From the NCBI RefSeq assembly GCF_900087015.1, contig NZ_FLKP01000001.1:1-64000 (forward strand): a stretch of DNA of 64,000 nucleotides. Direction: 5' to 3'. This document shows, piece after piece, positions 40,713 to 49,228 of the stretch. The position numbers and the translations under genes were made by a program. The notes below the pieces were generated by a model. It worked only from the letters and a program-made list of their open reading frames with translations. It did not search any database and was not told where the DNA came from. Numbering within the stretch: the first letter of the stretch is position 1; each line of letters opens with the position of its first letter. The DNA is from Christensenella timonensis (GTDB taxonomy: Bacteria > Bacillota > Clostridia > Christensenellales > Christensenellaceae).

Positions 40713-42257
40713 TCATTGGGGCCGTGCCGTGATCCCGTGCATCCATCCACGCGAATCCAGATAGGCCTCTTTGTATTTTTCGTAATAAAAACGGTATTCC
40801 TGCTGCTTCTCCCTGTCCGGCTCCACCCTGTCCTCGATCGTTACCATGTTCTTGGCCGCCGTCTGGATGTCCGCGTACGCCCCGCAGGCGACGGCGCCCA
40901 ATATCGCCGACCCCAGGCACGGCGCCTCCGTGACCTTGGGGATAAAGATGGGCAGGTTGCAGACGTCGGCGTGCGCCTGCGTCCAGAAGGCGCTCTTCAC
41001 CGCGCCGCCCGAAATATAGATGCCGTCCGGCTCCATCCCCCCGTCGCGGAACGTCTGCATGATCGCTTCCGTCCCATAGCAGATCGATTCGATGATCGCC
41101 CGGTACACGTGGTACGGCGTATGCGAAAGCGACAGCCCGTAAAACATGCCGCGCACGTCAGGGTCGGCATACGGCGTACGGTTCCCCTGGAAATAATCGA
41201 GCGCCAGCAGTCCGTCCGCGCCGATGGGCAGCTCCTGCGCCCCTTCGTTGAGCAGGTCGTATACGCTCCTGCCCTCTTTTTCCGCCAACTGGCGGATATC
41301 CCCGCAGAAATTCGTCTTGAACCAGTTGACGATCGCTCCCGTGGAGGTCTGCCCCCCTTCTATGAGATGCAGGCCACGGATCACTGCGTCGGGGTAAGAG
41401 CCCCACATGCCCTTGGAATGCATTTCCTTTTCCGTCAGTCCCAGGTGCAGGTGCGACGTCCCGGTGATCATGGCGATGCGCCCCGGCTGCACAACGTTTA
41501 ACCCCACCATCCCTACAAAGGCGTCCGCACCGCCTTCGCCGACGGGGATTCCCGCCGCAAGGCCCAAATCCGCCGCCGCTTTTTCCGTCAGTTTTCCAAC
41601 ATACGCGCCCATATCCAAAATATCCTGCGGCAGCTTTTCAACCACATCGTCCAGTCCGAAGGAGGCAAAAAAATCCAGCGGCCAGCCGCCGTTTGGGCGG
41701 TCGTAATACCAGCGCGGCGCCATTGTATCGATGCTTGCCGTCAGCTCTCCCGCCAGCTTATGCGTCAGCCAGTCCAAACATTCGCAGATGTACCCTGTTT
41801 TTTCCCATACCTCCGGTTCGTTCTGCTTGATCCACAGTACCTTTGCCGGCATACATTCCGCCGATACGTTGCCGTATCCGTTGTATTTGAGCATCGGGTC
41901 GCCCGTCGCCGTGATCTCTTTCGCCTGTTTTGAGGCGCGCACGTCCATCCACATGACTGCCGGCCTCAGCGGCTGCCTGTCCCGGTCGAGAAACAACATC
42001 GTACAACACGTCGTATCCACGCTCATGCCCATGATCGCCGACGGCGATACCCCGCTTTTGTCGACAAGCTTGCGCGTCGCCTTGCAGATCGCGTTCCACC
42101 ATTCGTCCGTCTTTTGTTCCGCCCAGCCGGATCTCGGCGTATACAGCGGGTATGTCGCATCCGCAAAGGCAATCGGGGTTCCCGTAAGGGTAAAAAGCCC
42201 GGCCTTCACGCTGCTCGTCCCCATGTCGATCCCCAGCACATATTCTTCTCTTCCCAT
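40713..42257 (-). CDS. FGGY-family sugar kinase (xylulokinase-like)
   Basis: 514 residues from the ATG at 42257; an in-frame extension runs upstream into the TPR gene but is not supported. The actin-like ATPase fold has YVLGIDMGTSSVKAGLF at the start, GMSVDTTCCTMLFLD, GEGGADAFVGMVGLN and the C-terminal YISGGAVKSAFWTQ. Family members phosphorylate sugars such as xylulose, ribulose, glycerol or the AI-2 precursor. Next to a D-lyxose isomerase-like gene and a pentose-phosphate epimerase gene, D-xylulose is the most likely substrate. It is the last gene of the operon, 5 bases after the TPR gene. Confidence 0.85.
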   Translation of the reverse strand: MGREEYVLGIDMGTSSVKAGLFTLTGTPIAFADATYPLYTPRSGWAEQKTDEWWNAICKATRKLVDKSGVSPSAIMGMSVDTTCCTMLFLDRDRQPLRPAVMWMDVRASKQAKEITATGDPMLKYNGYGNVSAECMPAKVLWIKQNEPEVWEKTGYICECLDWLTHKLAGELTASIDTMAPRWYYDRPNGGWPLDFFASFGLDDVVEKLPQDILDMGAYVGKLTEKAAADLGLAAGIPVGEGGADAFVGMVGLNVVQPGRIAMITGTSHLHLGLTEKEMHSKGMWGSYPDAVIRGLHLIEGGQTSTGAIVNWFKTNFCGDIRQLAEKEGRSVYDLLNEGAQELPIGADGLLALDYFQGNRTPYADPDVRGMFYGLSLSHTPYHVYRAIIESICYGTEAIMQTFRDGGMEPDGIYISGGAVKSAFWTQAHADVCNLPIFIPKVTEAPCLGSAILGAVACGAYADIQTAAKNMVTIEDRVEPDREKQQEYRFYYEKYKEAYLDSRGWMHGITARPQ

Positions 42258-42262
42258 TTTCC

Positions 42263-43210
42263 TCATCCTTTTGCCGCATGCTGTGCGCCCGTTTTGAAGT
42301 GGCGCAGTAATTTTCCCACGCGTACGGTCGCCCCATGCCCTTCCCCATAAATCTTCTGGTAAATCTTTTGCGCCCGTTTCAAGTAGCGGATCGCGTCTTC
42401 CCGCTCCCCCAGCTTTTCGGACGCGCACGCAAGGTTCACGTAAAGCACGCCGCTGTCCGCCGTACTTCCGGCAAAGGCCGCCGTATGCTCAAGCGCCAGC
42501 CGGTAAAGCCTTTCCGCCTGCCGGTAATCGCCCTGCTCGTAAAAGATCGCCGCTTCCCCGCTCAATGCCGCGGCATAGCTGCGGCCGCTCTCCTCCGATT
42601 TTTCAAAAATCTCCAACGCCTGCTCCAAAAGTTCCTTGGAACGTTCGTTACGGCCTTTTTGCCTGTAAAGCGTCGAAAGGTTGACACACGCTGTCCCCAG
42701 CTCGTGCTCAAACCCCTCGAGTTTTTGCAATATCTTCATCGCGGCTTCCGCATATTCAACCGCATGATCCATGTCTTGTATCCCCTGGTAGGTGAGCGCG
42801 ATATTGTTCAAGGTACTTGCGTAAAAATAGTTTTCCGTACCCACGTTCCGCTCATACAGCTTGAGTGCTTCCTGGAATGCCTCGAAAGCTTTTCCGCTTT
42901 CGCCCATCACACGGCATGTATCGGCAATATGGTTGCGGTTCGCCGCATATTCGAGGGAATCCCCGCCGTGTGCGTCCATGATGAGGTATGCCGCTTTTTC
43001 CCACAGTCCCAATGCCGTTTCATACCGGCCTGTATTCTGGTAAAAGGTACCCGCCTCGTTGACTGCCGCCAGATACAGGTCGTTGCTCGTCCCGCAGCAG
43101 GGCGTCACGTTTTTCAGGCAGTCCTTCAGGTAAGTTTCCACCTCATCCGTATTTCCCTTTTTGTAAACCAGCTTAAGCTGCTGATAAAATTCATCGACAG
43201 AGCTTATCAT
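42263..43210 (-). CDS. Tetratricopeptide-repeat protein
   Basis: 315 residues from the ATG at 43210 (GGAGG 8 bases upstream). About six TPR-like helical pairs can be seen: YLAAVNEAGTFYQNTGRYETA, NHIADTCRVMGESGKAFEAF, LNNIALTYQGIQDMDHAVEY, NLSTLYRQKGRNERSKELLE, GEAAIFYEQGDYRQAERLYR and NLACASEKLGEREDAIRYLK. There is no catalytic domain. It is encoded between the sugar isomerase and the kinase of the operon, so a scaffold or regulatory role for the pathway is possible, but unproven. Confidence 0.88.
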   Translation of the reverse strand: MISSVDEFYQQLKLVYKKGNTDEVETYLKDCLKNVTPCCGTSNDLYLAAVNEAGTFYQNTGRYETALGLWEKAAYLIMDAHGGDSLEYAANRNHIADTCRVMGESGKAFEAFQEALKLYERNVGTENYFYASTLNNIALTYQGIQDMDHAVEYAEAAMKILQKLEGFEHELGTACVNLSTLYRQKGRNERSKELLEQALEIFEKSEESGRSYAAALSGEAAIFYEQGDYRQAERLYRLALEHTAAFAGSTADSGVLYVNLACASEKLGEREDAIRYLKRAQKIYQKIYGEGHGATVRVGKLLRHFKTGAQHAAKG

Positions 43211-43229
43211 CGTTTTCACCTCCGGTTTT

Positions 43230-43766
43230 TTATTTCACACCATGCATCCTGTTTACGGCCGGATCCGTATAGATATCGTATTCGTCGCTGTTAAACGGCG
43301 AAAATTCACTGACCACGCAGCCTTCCTTGCCGCCGCACAGCCAATGGAGCGTATTTTCCGGGATCGTAAACTGGTCCCCTTTACGAAGCACCGTCTGATG
43401 AAGCGCTGTAAACGTATCTTCCTTACCGGCCGGGATGACCGCTTTGCGCTCCTCCGGCGGAGTCGGTTTGCCCTCGGTGTAAATGCAAAGCTCGCCGTAT
43501 CGTACCCGGAAGGATTCCGCCTTGCTCGGCCGCGACCCTTTTGGCGGGTGGAGCTGTTGGGGGACGATCTGTCCCGGGAACAAGACCAGTTCCTTTGCGT
43601 TGCAGTTCTCGCGGTCAAAATATGTATATATCTGTACGCCCACGGTCTCCTGCATCCCCAATCCGAAATCCGCTATCTCCAGCTTCTGTTTTTCCTCCTC
43701 TTTTAAATAGATGTGCGCCTTTTCAAAATATTCGATCGCTTTTTTTCTTGCCGTTTCCCTATCCAT
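43230..43766 (-). CDS. D-lyxose/D-mannose isomerase-like cupin
   Basis: 178 residues resembling D-lyxose ketol-isomerases, cupins that interconvert D-lyxose with D-xylulose and also accept D-mannose. The metal-site region is LFPGQIVPQQLHPPKGSRPSKAESF, followed by RYGELCIY and the second cupin part QFTIPENTLHWLCGG and SEFSPFNSDEYDIYTDP. With the FGGY kinase and epimerase this gives a route D-lyxose to xylulose to xylulose-5-P to ribulose-5-P. It lies between the glycyl radical enzyme gene and the TPR gene. Confidence 0.82.
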   Translation of the reverse strand: MDRETARKKAIEYFEKAHIYLKEEEKQKLEIADFGLGMQETVGVQIYTYFDRENCNAKELVLFPGQIVPQQLHPPKGSRPSKAESFRVRYGELCIYTEGKPTPPEERKAVIPAGKEDTFTALHQTVLRKGDQFTIPENTLHWLCGGKEGCVVSEFSPFNSDEYDIYTDPAVNRMHGVK

Positions 43767-43787
43767 CCTGCACCTCTTTTCCTATAC

Positions 43788-43812
43788 GGGCGCGGACGAA
43801 CTGCCCGCGCCC
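43788..43812 (-). other. GC-rich intergenic hairpin
   Basis: gggcgcgg (43788-43795) pairs with ccgcgccc (43805-43812) between the glycyl radical enzyme and isomerase genes. No T run follows, so it probably stabilises the mRNA of the radical enzyme or tunes downstream expression. Confidence 0.55.
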
Positions 43813-43828
43813 CCTTCTTCCTATGCCA

Positions 43829-46252
43829 TCAGCCGAGTCCTTCGTCAAACTGCGTCCTTGTGATCAGGTCTTCCTGCACATCGTCGCTTAATTCCACGAA
43901 AAGCGCCGCATAGCCCGTCACGCGTACCATCAAATCCTTGTGTTTTTCCGGCGCCTTCTGCGCGTCGAGCAGCGTCTGGGTAGAAGTCACGTTGATCTGT
44001 ACCTGTCCGCCGCCCTTTGAGAAATACGCCTTGATTAACTCTGCGCACTGGCGCAGGTTTTCCTCGTCCTTCAAAATGTCCGGGCTGAACTTCATGTTGT
44101 AAATGATCCCTCCCGTGGCTACCGTCTGGTCGATCTTGGCGACGGAATTCATCGCTGCCGTCGGGCCTTTGTAATCACTGCCCTGTGTAGGCGAGATACT
44201 GTCGTTTAAGGATGTTTTCATCAGCCTGCCGTCCGGGAGCGCCCCTACGTGCATCCCATACTGTACATGCGACGTTACCGTCAGGTAGGTGGGCCAGATC
44301 GAACGCAGCAATTTACCGCCGCGCGGGTCTTTGTACTTCTGCCCCTCGTAATAAGCCATGGCCAGTGCGTCCGCTGTAATCATATCCACATAATCGATGT
44401 CGTTTCCATATTTGGGGGCGTTCAGAAGCATCTGGCGCACCTCTTCCTTCCCCTCAAAATTCACCCTGCACGCGTCCATCACTTCCTTAAGCGACAGTTT
44501 TTTCTCCTCGAAAACCAGCTGCTTTATCGCCGCAAGCGAATTGCCGACATTGGCCATACCGGCCATCGCCATCAGCGAAGACCAGTTGTAATCCGTCCCG
44601 CCCTCATGCAAATCCTTGCCCCTTTCGATACAGCCCTGTACAGTCGCCGACAGGAAAGGCACAGGCATGAATTTACGGTGGACGAGCAGCTCCGAATTCA
44701 GGCAGACCGCCGCATGCGCGGTATAAAATTCCAGCTGTTTGCGGAACGCTTCCAAAATGTCCTCATAGGATTTGAACGTAGATACGTCGCCGCTGTGCGG
44801 CCCCATCTGAACCCCGGTGATCAGGCATTTCCCGTCGTTCAGCGCCAATTCCAGCAGCTTTGCCATGCTTAGCGGTACGGTAAACAGCCCCGCCGTCTTG
44901 CCCGGGATGCTGATCTCGTCACAGCCCACGCCGGAATAGCAGCGCGCCTCTTCTAAAGGTACGCCCCGGTTGAGGATGGAAGGGATGAATATCTCGTCGT
45001 TGATGATCTGCGGGATCGCGTTCTTTTCGCGCACAACGCGCAGCGCCTCGATCAGGAATTCGTCCTTGCAATTCTTATGCCAGCGCACGGACATATTCGG
45101 CTGCATCAGTCCCACGTCCATTTGCGCCTGCAGGCACAGGTAAGACATCTCGTTCGTTGCATCCATCCCGTTTTTGAGCTGCCCGCCCAGGTTGATGTGC
45201 TCCCCCATTGAGAAATTGGCAATGAAACTGGCCGTTTGCTTGTCGTATAAAATAACCATCTCGCTCAGCTTGATCCAGAAACAGCCGAGGATATCGACAA
45301 CGTGATCCACAGTTTCCCTGCCCTCGTCCATATCTTTTTTATAGTATGGATACATATAGCGGTCGAAACTTCCGGGGGAAATGGAAACGCCGTTCGTTTC
45401 CAGCTGCGTGATCAACTCCACGAACCAGACAAACTGCACCGCTTCGTGGAAGGTTCTCGCCGGGTGCTCCGGAACCCATTCGCAGATCTCCGCGATCCCC
45501 TCCAGCTCCTTCTTCCGCTTCTCGTCCTTTTCCTGCTTCGCCATTTCCCGCGCCCTGGCTGCATAACGCTTTGCAAACGCGATCGCCGCGTCGCACACGA
45601 TGAGCTCTGCGCGCAGGAAGTTTTCCTTTTCAATATTTTCCGGCTGTGTCAGGTCGAGCGACAAAAGCTGCCGCTCTACCTGCTTTTTCAACTCCGCAAA
45701 CCCTGTTTTGATCATCCGCTCGTGATCCTGGCAGATGTGCCCCACGCCATTTTGATAGGCGCACCAACCAAAGATCGCCGGGTTCTCCATGTTGAGCTGC
45801 GCATAGGTATCCGCCGGCATATGCGTTTTGATATGGTCGTGCAGCGTTTTCCCTTTCCAGTATGGAAAAATGGAACGCAGCGCCTCTTTTGTCTCGTCCG
45901 TCACGATAAACTTGTCCTGCGGCCGCGTTTCAAATTCATCGAGCTCCTCTTCGATCCAATACGTCGCCATTTCAGGAAATACGTTTGCGCTGCGCGGCGA
46001 ACTCCCGTTCTGGCAGCCTACCACAAGCTCGTACGGCATAATCACAACGTCGATATTGTTCAGAATTTTGGAGAGTGTTTTGGCCCTGCGGATGATGACC
46101 GGCTCCCCTTCCGTTTCCCGGTAGGCTTGCGTCACCAACAGCGCACGCTGCGGATCCACATACATCTTGTCCTCATAAAATCTCTTTTTCAGCGCTTCGA
46201 TGCGCCTGCTTTCCCTTGGCTTTACCTTAAACGGCTTCACAGCTCTTAACAT
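43829..46252 (-). CDS. Glycyl radical enzyme (dehydratase/lyase type), substrate unknown
   Basis: 807 residues, the usual size for PFL-like radical enzymes. The glycyl radical site is Gly780 in VRVTGYAALF. The thiyl-radical cysteine is Cys444 in YSGVGCDEIS. The residue two after Cys is Glu446, as in glycerol dehydratase, choline lyase and isethionate lyase (GCVE-type), not as in pyruvate formate-lyase (CC). The intervening Asp445 is unusual. So it should be a C-O or C-X lyase on a polyol-like substrate. AAAGGAG lies 9 bases before the ATG; its activase gene is 30 bases upstream. The neighbours suggest a sugar or sugar alcohol. It lies outside any microcompartment locus. Confidence 0.93.
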   Translation of the reverse strand: MLRAVKPFKVKPRESRRIEALKKRFYEDKMYVDPQRALLVTQAYRETEGEPVIIRRAKTLSKILNNIDVVIMPYELVVGCQNGSSPRSANVFPEMATYWIEEELDEFETRPQDKFIVTDETKEALRSIFPYWKGKTLHDHIKTHMPADTYAQLNMENPAIFGWCAYQNGVGHICQDHERMIKTGFAELKKQVERQLLSLDLTQPENIEKENFLRAELIVCDAAIAFAKRYAARAREMAKQEKDEKRKKELEGIAEICEWVPEHPARTFHEAVQFVWFVELITQLETNGVSISPGSFDRYMYPYYKKDMDEGRETVDHVVDILGCFWIKLSEMVILYDKQTASFIANFSMGEHINLGGQLKNGMDATNEMSYLCLQAQMDVGLMQPNMSVRWHKNCKDEFLIEALRVVREKNAIPQIINDEIFIPSILNRGVPLEEARCYSGVGCDEISIPGKTAGLFTVPLSMAKLLELALNDGKCLITGVQMGPHSGDVSTFKSYEDILEAFRKQLEFYTAHAAVCLNSELLVHRKFMPVPFLSATVQGCIERGKDLHEGGTDYNWSSLMAMAGMANVGNSLAAIKQLVFEEKKLSLKEVMDACRVNFEGKEEVRQMLLNAPKYGNDIDYVDMITADALAMAYYEGQKYKDPRGGKLLRSIWPTYLTVTSHVQYGMHVGALPDGRLMKTSLNDSISPTQGSDYKGPTAAMNSVAKIDQTVATGGIIYNMKFSPDILKDEENLRQCAELIKAYFSKGGGQVQINVTSTQTLLDAQKAPEKHKDLMVRVTGYAALFVELSDDVQEDLITRTQFDEGLG

Positions 46253-46282
46253 AGTGTCTGCTCCTTTCTCTTCCTTCCGTTT

Positions 46283-47197
46283 TTATTCATTTATAATAAC
46301 GAGGCCTTTTCGTTTCAGGCAGTCCCTCGCCTCGCTGGTCTCTTCTTTAGTCAGCATCTTTAGCTTTCGTGCCGGATACGCCATCCCCAGCTCTTCATAT
46401 TCGTGTTCCCCCAAGCGGTGAAAGGGCAGGACGCGTATCTTTTCGATCCCCAGCCCCAACATGAAGTCCGCCAGCATGGCAAGATTTTCCTGCGTGTTGT
46501 TTTTCCCCGGGATCAGCGGCAGGTTCACGACAATCTCACAGCCGCTTTTTCGGGCTGCGCGCTTTATATTTTCCAAAATCATTTTGTTGGTATGCCCGGT
46601 CAGCTTTTTGTGTTCCGGTGCATCCATATGCTTCAAATCAAAAAACAGGATATCCGTAAAGCGGAGGACGTATTCCATCTTTTTCCACTCCACCTGTCCG
46701 CAGGTTTCAAGCGCGGTATGGATGCCCCTTTCCTTACAGGCCTTGAGGATCCTGGCGGCAAATTCCGCCTGCAGCGTCGCTTCCCCGCCCGAAAGCGTGA
46801 CTCCCCCGCCCGTTTTCGCATAATACGGCCTGTCCTTTTCCACCTCGTGCAGCACTTCTTCCACGCTCATTTCCTGTCCGTCGAAACGCAGGGCACACGG
46901 CGCGCATACCTCCGTACATTTCCCGCACCCGCTGCACGCTCCATAGTCGATCCTGTGCACCTCCGGCCCAAAACGGATGGCCGCGTCCGCGCATACCCGC
47001 GCGCACCTCCCGCAGCCGATACACTTGTTTTGCAAAAACACCACCTGCGGTTTCATTTTCCATGTCTGCGGGCTGCTGCACCACATGCACCGCAGGTTGC
47101 ATCCCTTCAGGAAAACGACCGTCCGTATGCCCGGCCCGTCCCCCCGCATAAAACGTTTGATACTGGCAACATATCCCTTGTCCACAGCTTCCTCCAT
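46283..47197 (-). CDS. Glycyl radical enzyme activase (radical SAM)
   Basis: 304 residues. It carries the radical SAM motif CNLRCMWC (CX3CX2C) and, unlike PflA, an inserted pair of ferredoxin-type clusters (CIGCGRCARVC and CSGCGKCTEVC). The SAM-binding GGVTLSGGEATLQ and ALETCG are present. It makes the glycyl radical in the partner enzyme encoded directly downstream. The insertion is typical of activases of the dehydratase/lyase type. It sits in the middle of the sugar operon, 7 bases after the epimerase gene. Confidence 0.95.
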   Translation of the reverse strand: MEEAVDKGYVASIKRFMRGDGPGIRTVVFLKGCNLRCMWCSSPQTWKMKPQVVFLQNKCIGCGRCARVCADAAIRFGPEVHRIDYGACSGCGKCTEVCAPCALRFDGQEMSVEEVLHEVEKDRPYYAKTGGGVTLSGGEATLQAEFAARILKACKERGIHTALETCGQVEWKKMEYVLRFTDILFFDLKHMDAPEHKKLTGHTNKMILENIKRAARKSGCEIVVNLPLIPGKNNTQENLAMLADFMLGLGIEKIRVLPFHRLGEHEYEELGMAYPARKLKMLTKEETSEARDCLKRKGLVIINE

Positions 47198-47204
47198 CCG
47201 TCCT

Positions 47205-47876
47205 TTAGATCGTCGCGTATTTGCCCGGCCTGTTTTCCTGTTCTTCCAGTTCGTGGAAGCTGCGCAGGTTTTCTTCTATCATCCCGCCCCGGAATACAGC
47301 CGTCCCCATCACCGCGACGTCCACACCCAGCCGGTACAGCCGCATAAAGTTTTGTTGGTTCACGCCCCCGTCCACACCTACCGTGATCTCCGGGTCGCCC
47401 TGTTTTGCCTCTTTTACCTTATACAAACAGTCCTCGTTCATCTTTTGCCCGCCAAAACCCGGTTCCGCCGTCATGACGAGCAGGTAATCGATATATTTTC
47501 CGCTCAGGATAGCCCTGGGAACCTCCTCTGCCGGGTTCACGGCATAGCCCGCCACGAGGCCGAGTCCACGGATCGTTTCCAGTGCGCGGATGGGATGCCT
47601 GACCGTATCGGCCTGCAGGATGATCGTATCTGCACCGGCCCTGGCAAAAGTTTCGATGTGCCGGTCCCCGTTGTTGATCTCCAGATGCACTTCCAGCGGC
47701 AGGCGCGTCACACCTTTGACCCGTTCCACCATATTGACGCCGAACGCAAAGTTGTCCACATAAGCGCCGTCCATGATATCGACGTGTAGGCTGTTTGCTC
47801 CCGCATCCTCCAGGCGTTTTATGTCATCTACCAGGCGCAGTAAATCGCAGGATAAAATCGAAGCAGAAATCTTCAT
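47205..47876 (-). CDS. Pentulose-phosphate 3-epimerase family protein
   Basis: 223 residues of the ribulose-5-phosphate 3-epimerase fold. Metal ligands appear to be kept: Ser in SASILSCD, His and Asp in SLHVDIMDG, His in LEVHLEI, and Asp in VGVDGGVN; phosphate-binding GGV and MGTAVFRG follow. The usual MDGHFVPN is MDGAYVDN here and the HLMV segment is HLEI, so specificity may differ from housekeeping Rpe (for example allulose-6-P or another sugar phosphate). It lies between the transporter and radical enzyme genes. Confidence 0.87.
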   Translation of the reverse strand: MKISASILSCDLLRLVDDIKRLEDAGANSLHVDIMDGAYVDNFAFGVNMVERVKGVTRLPLEVHLEINNGDRHIETFARAGADTIILQADTVRHPIRALETIRGLGLVAGYAVNPAEEVPRAILSGKYIDYLLVMTAEPGFGGQKMNEDCLYKVKEAKQGDPEITVGVDGGVNQQNFMRLYRLGVDVAVMGTAVFRGGMIEENLRSFHELEEQENRPGKYATI

Positions 47877-47948
47877 GTATGCTTAACTCCTTTTACCCGG
47901 CCTTTTTGCAAGGCCGCCATAATCCTTCGCTTTTCGTTTTGCCAGGTC

Positions 47949-47972
47949 GCCCGCCCTTCATAAAGGGCGGGC
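47949..47972 (-). other. Perfect 10-bp hairpin between binding-protein and epimerase genes
   Basis: gcccgccctt (47949-47958) and aagggcgggc (47963-47972) form a perfect stem with a 4-base loop, without a T run. Hairpins after the binding-protein gene commonly raise its mRNA level relative to the following genes. Confidence 0.65.
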
Positions 47973-48005
47973 AGCCCAACTTTTTTCTTTTGTTACTTTT
48001 CCCGC

Positions 48006-49169
48006 TTATGCAGCCGGAGGCGTAAAGCGGTCTGTCCATGTTGCAAGCAGTTCCATCGTGCCGTCCTTGCAGACCTGTTCTTCCTGGTCAATATTGCTGC
48101 TGTCTAAGAAATAACAGCCGGCGTTGATGTACTGGTATTCCCCGTTGTTGAACGTCCAGCCATCTTTGAGCATTTTCAGGGTGATCGTCGCCAAATATCC
48201 CTGTCCCCACGGATTCTGGCGCATCGTGCCATACATACGGCCTTCCTGGATCGCCGTGACGACGGATTCGTCAGCGTCACAGCCGACAGCTACGATATGC
48301 GAATATTCGTCCGTCAGCTGTTTAGCGACCGCGATCGCCGGATAATACGCCGTGCACATGATCCCGTTGATCTCTTTGCCGGAGGAAGCCAGCAGGTTTT
48401 CTACCGCTGTCATCGAATCCTCTGAGTTGTCGATGTCAGAGATGGACTGCACGATCGAAAAGCCTTCGTTTTCCGCACACGCGTCCTCACAGCCCTGGAT
48501 GCGTTTGGCCGTGTTCGGATCAGAGATGTCGCCTGTCAAATTGACGATCTTCCCTTCCGTCACGCCGTCCGCCTTCAGTTTTTCAATGATGTGCTTGGTT
48601 CCTTCGTACGCCTGCTGGTATACGTCCGTTGCCAATGTCAGCGTGGATTTTGTGGGGGTGTCCGGCTCCCCGCCGACCGTGACGATCACAATGCCTGCGT
48701 CCGCCATCTTCGTGATCTGTTCGTTTCCTGCCGTCGCATTGGAGGGCATCAGGTAAAGCCCTGTCGATCCTTTGGCGATCAGCCCGTCAAGAATACTGTT
48801 CTGTTCGTTCTGGTCCCAGTTCTGCGGGCTGAAAAATCCCGGCGTCGGGATGCCCAGCTCCTGTGCGGCCTGCTCCGCGCCCAGCGGCATCGGGTCGCTG
48901 AACACCGTCATCCCTCCAAAGATACCGTCGAACTTATAGTCGTCCTCTGTCAATCCCTCTGCAGGCCCTACGAGTACGCCGTAATCGGTCGTTTCCCCCG
49001 CTGCCGCGGCTTCACTCCCGCCGCTGCTCTCCTGTGCCGTGCTTTCAGAAGCGGTCGCCGCTTCTGAAGCAGGCGCGCTGCCCTGCTCCGGCGTTTCCGA
49101 TGTGCAGGCCGAGAATACGGCCACGCCCATCACCATACACAACAAAATACACAATACTTTCTTTAACAT
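48006..49169 (-). CDS. Sugar ABC transporter substrate-binding lipoprotein
   Basis: 387 residues from the ATG at 49169 (GGAG about 7 bases upstream). The signal peptide ends in lipobox FSAC. A Ser/Ala/Glu-rich linker leads to a periplasmic-binding domain of the sugar/AI-2 (family 4-like) type: DPMPLGAEQAAQELGIPTP, LIAKGSTGLYLMPSNATAG, VTVGGEPDTPTKSTLTLATD and ITLKMLKDGWTFNN. The ligand is not determined by sequence. It belongs with two permeases and a double ATPase. Confidence 0.9.
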   Translation of the reverse strand: MLKKVLCILLCMVMGVAVFSACTSETPEQGSAPASEAATASESTAQESSGGSEAAAAGETTDYGVLVGPAEGLTEDDYKFDGIFGGMTVFSDPMPLGAEQAAQELGIPTPGFFSPQNWDQNEQNSILDGLIAKGSTGLYLMPSNATAGNEQITKMADAGIVIVTVGGEPDTPTKSTLTLATDVYQQAYEGTKHIIEKLKADGVTEGKIVNLTGDISDPNTAKRIQGCEDACAENEGFSIVQSISDIDNSEDSMTAVENLLASSGKEINGIMCTAYYPAIAVAKQLTDEYSHIVAVGCDADESVVTAIQEGRMYGTMRQNPWGQGYLATITLKMLKDGWTFNNGEYQYINAGCYFLDSSNIDQEEQVCKDGTMELLATWTDRFTPPAA

Positions 49170-49228
49170 TCCTCTTCTCCTTTTATGATTTTTTATGGGG
49201 TCATGCCCCAGAAAGCCTGATTGATCCC

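Noticed and set aside
47949-47972. Rho-independent terminator after the binding-protein gene
   Set aside because: The stem is strong but no T run follows on the minus strand, so full termination is unlikely.
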